Assembly: GCA_000335715.1 (NCBI GenBank)
Contig: AMYZ01000014.1
Coordinates: 1-64,000 of the forward strand
Length of the DNA: 64,000 nucleotides
Source of the DNA: a beta proteobacterium L13
GTDB taxonomy: Bacteria; Pseudomonadota; Gammaproteobacteria; Burkholderiales; Chromobacteriaceae
Direction: 5' to 3'
In this document: piece by piece, positions 61,956 to 64,000 of the stretch
Numbering within the stretch: position 1 is the stretch's first letter
Layout: each line of letters starts with the position of its first letter
Translations under genes and position numbers: made by a program
Notes under the pieces: generated by a model
Database searches by the model: none
What the model was told of the DNA's origin: nothing
Seen by the model: the letters and a program-made list of their open reading frames with translations, nothing else

Positions 61956-63359
61956 ATGAAAGGTAAATTCACGACTTTGCTGGTGGCCAACCGCGGTGAA
62001 ATCGCAGTACGCATCATCCGAGCTGCCAAAGAACTGGGGCTGCGTACCGTCGCAGTCTACAGCGACGCCGATGCGGATAGTTTGGCAGTGCGCATGGCAG
62101 ACACGTCTGTTCGCATTGGCCCGGCTCATGCAAGCAAAAGCTACCTGAGCATTTCTGCCGTAATAGAGGCGGCCCGCAAAAGTGGTGCGGGTGCCATTCA
62201 CCCGGGATACGGCTTTCTGTCTGAAAACGCCGAATTTGCCGAAGCGGTAGAGCAAGCCGGTTTGGTGTTTGTTGGCCCCACACCGCATGCCATCCGCACT
62301 ATGGGTGACAAGGCGGCGGCGAGGTCTGCCGCAGTGCAAGCTGGCGTACCTACCGTACCTGGCAGCGTCGGCGTCGTATTGACTGCAGAAGACGCCGTGT
62401 CCCAAGCACAAAACATTGGCTTTCCAATCATGATCAAAGCATCGGCCGGTGGCGGAGGCCGTGGCATTCGGGTGGCGAACAACGCCGACGAACTGCGTCA
62501 GCAGTTTGTCTTGGCCACGACGGAGGCTGCGGCCGCCTTTGGCAACGGTGCGGTATACCTGGAACGCTTTATCCGCCGAGCACGCCATATTGAGGTGCAA
62601 ATTCTGGGGGACGGCCAACGCGTGGTGCATTGCTTTGAGCGTGAGTGCTCGCTTCAACGCCGCCGGCAAAAAGTATGGGAAGAAGCGCCATCCGTCGCCA
62701 TCAGCAAAGACACCCGTGCCGCACTGTGCGATTCGGCATTGCGTTTGGCCAGCGCCGTGGCCTATCGCGGAGCGGGAACGCTGGAGTATCTGTACGACGA
62801 CGATTCAAAAGCGTTCTTCTTCATCGAAATGAACACCCGCATTCAGGTTGAACACCCGGTCACGGAGATGGTGACGGGTATTGACTTGGTGCAGGAAATG
62901 ATCCGCATTGCTTTGGGCGAGCCGCTTCGTTTGCTGCAGCAAGACATCCGTCTGAATGGTGCGGCAATCGAAGTTCGCATCAACGCCGAGGATGCAGCCA
63001 AACATTTCATGCCCAGTCCGGGAAAGATCACACAATTGCTGGTTCCTGGCGGCCCGGGCGTACGCTTTGATTCCATGCTTTACCCCGGCTACACCGTGCC
63101 TGCTTACTACGATTCGCTATTGGGCAAGCTGATCGTACATGCACCGGATCGCCCAGGCGCTCTGTGCCGAATGAAGCGGGCTTTGGGTGAGCTGGTGGTA
63201 GAGGGGGTGCACACCACGGTGCCGCTACACCAAGCCTTATGTGTTGCGCCCGAGGTGGCGTCGGCGCAGTTTCACACCGGCTTTCTGGAAACGTGGCTGG
63301 CAGAGAACCCGTTGGATGCGACTCCACCTGTCACGCCCAAGCAAGGAGTCAACCCATGA
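61956..63359 (+). CDS. Biotin carboxylase (AccC-like)
   Basis: This 467-residue ATP-grasp enzyme carboxylates biotin with bicarbonate and ATP. It shows LLVANRGEIAVRIIRAAKELG, HPGYGFLSENAEFA, MIKASAGGGGRGIRV (the glycine-rich ATP loop), ECSLQRRRQKVWEEAPS, and FFFIEMNTRIQVEHPVTE with the catalytic Glu/Asn. It is the partner of the short biotin carrier and is coupled to the carboxyltransferase-like gene that follows (ATGA overlap). It is distinct from a fatty-acid AccC by its operon. Confidence 0.9.
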   Translation: MKGKFTTLLVANRGEIAVRIIRAAKELGLRTVAVYSDADADSLAVRMADTSVRIGPAHASKSYLSISAVIEAARKSGAGAIHPGYGFLSENAEFAEAVEQAGLVFVGPTPHAIRTMGDKAAARSAAVQAGVPTVPGSVGVVLTAEDAVSQAQNIGFPIMIKASAGGGGRGIRVANNADELRQQFVLATTEAAAAFGNGAVYLERFIRRARHIEVQILGDGQRVVHCFERECSLQRRRQKVWEEAPSVAISKDTRAALCDSALRLASAVAYRGAGTLEYLYDDDSKAFFFIEMNTRIQVEHPVTEMVTGIDLVQEMIRIALGEPLRLLQQDIRLNGAAIEVRINAEDAAKHFMPSPGKITQLLVPGGPGVRFDSMLYPGYTVPAYYDSLLGKLIVHAPDRPGALCRMKRALGELVVEGVHTTVPLHQALCVAPEVASAQFHTGFLETWLAENPLDATPPVTPKQGVNP

Positions 63360-64000
63360 GCCCATCAATTGGCCAAGGCACCACCCTAGGCAAAGCACGC
63401 TACACATTTGGCGGCGATGAACATGTTTTTGTCGAGATCAGCGAATCCATGTCACTGCCCGCTTTTTTCAAAAGCATGGCCATTTGCACCGAGCTTAAAA
63501 AGCGCGCCGTGCCTGGCGTCACTGAGATCTGCCCGGCTAATGCCTCTTATCTGGTTCGCTTCGATCCAGACGTAATGGATCCCGACTCCATGATGCGTTG
63601 CCTGCAGGACATCGAGGCGTCCGTCGGCGCTGCCGACATGGATTTGCAGACCCGAATCATTGAAGTGCCTGTGCTCTATAACGACCCCTGGACACATGAG
63701 ACCTTGATGCGCTTTCGAGAACGGCACCAAGACCCCACGAGCACTGACCTTGAATACGCCGCGCGCATCAACCATTTCAAAACGGTGGATGAATTTATCC
63801 AGGCCCACTCTGCCTCGCCATGGTTTGTTTCGATGGTTGGTTTTGTTGCCGGTTTGCCGTTTCTGTTCCAGATGGTTGAGCAGCCGCGTCAATTGGAAGT
63901 ACCCAAGTACCTCAGCCCCCGCACCGACACACCCAAGCTCACGCTTGGCCACGGCGGCTGTTTCAGCTGCATTTACTCGGTACGTGGTGCCGGTGGCTAC
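63356..64000 (+). CDS. 5-oxoprolinase subunit B/C-like (KipI/AHS1 domain), 3' end beyond window
   Basis: The first 215 codons of this gene are present; the frame runs off the window end. The start overlaps the carboxylase stop. A KipI/PxpB-type allophanate-hydrolase-subunit-1 region is visible: YLVRFDPDVMDPDSMM, IIEVPVLYNDPWTHE, and AHSASPWFVSMVGFVAGLPF with the conserved FxxGxP. With PxpA, the biotin proteins and a likely PxpC further on, the operon may encode a biotin-linked carboxylase/hydrolase for a lactam or urea-like substrate. Confidence 0.8.
   Translation, partial: MSPSIGQGTTLGKARYTFGGDEHVFVEISESMSLPAFFKSMAICTELKKRAVPGVTEICPANASYLVRFDPDVMDPDSMMRCLQDIEASVGAADMDLQTRIIEVPVLYNDPWTHETLMRFRERHQDPTSTDLEYAARINHFKTVDEFIQAHSASPWFVSMVGFVAGLPFLFQMVEQPRQLEVPKYLSPRTDTPKLTLGHGGCFSCIYSVRGAGGY

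Overview
The window is high-GC, densely packed proteobacterial DNA. Its gene content (UbiD, YggL, OmpW, TtcA, a poly-hydroxybutyrate-linked dehydrogenase, Neisseria/Pseudomonas-type Wbp sugar genes) points to a betaproteobacterium. I infer order Neisseriales, near Chromobacteriaceae (a Chromobacterium/Vogesella/Aquitalea-like organism). I cannot fix the genus from sequence alone. No rRNA, CRISPR array, transposase, integrase or phage gene was seen.

Layout. 0-6.6 kb: a HAD nucleotidase, a VanZ-like membrane protein, OmpW, UbiD (ubiquinone synthesis), an Ig-like lipoprotein and YggL. 6.4-12.6 kb: an aspartate/dicarboxylate module (DAACS symporter, aspartase, HypT-like LysR regulator), then a PadR-DUF1700 pair with a striking operator region and a possible coupled small ORF. 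12.6-14 kb: a secreted-protein pair including a Ser-hydrolase. 14-30.4 kb: a surface-polysaccharide cluster, all on the minus strand. It holds wbpD and wbpE, a Wzx-like flippase, two further DegT aminotransferases, three glycosyltransferases, an acyltransferase, an initiating sugar transferase and a WbpM/PglF-type 4,6-dehydratase, interrupted by repeat elements and by non-glycan genes. 30.5-41.8 kb: housekeeping genes (aminopropyltransferase-like, TtcA, pteridine reductase, MidA, two tandem tRNA-Met, CysE, RNase G, Maf, 3-hydroxybutyrate dehydrogenase). 41.9-46.7 kb: sensory genes (a chemoreceptor, a periplasmic binding protein, and a TTG-started chemoreceptor-signal-domain protein translationally coupled to a di-iron oxygen-sensor-type protein). 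47-59.6 kb: threonine aldolase, a TauE exporter, a 1339-residue STAND NTPase with a C-terminal nuclease-like domain (candidate anti-phage gene), an ABM-CMD fusion, a lysozyme inhibitor, prolyl oligopeptidase and small proteins. 59.8-64 kb: a LysR regulator divergent from a 5-oxoprolinase/biotin-carboxylase operon that runs off the end and looks acquired.

The most unusual property is a 13-base word, AAGGTTGGCCGCA (or its reverse complement). It occurs exactly at least 14 times, with many 10-12-base partial copies. It sits mostly between genes or at gene ends, and twice forms inverted pairs, one of them a canonical terminator. This is how Neisseriaceae DNA uptake sequences behave, but the word differs from the GCCGTCTGAA dialects. 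The word is absent from the last ~5.2 kb, which supports a recent origin of the 5-oxoprolinase island.
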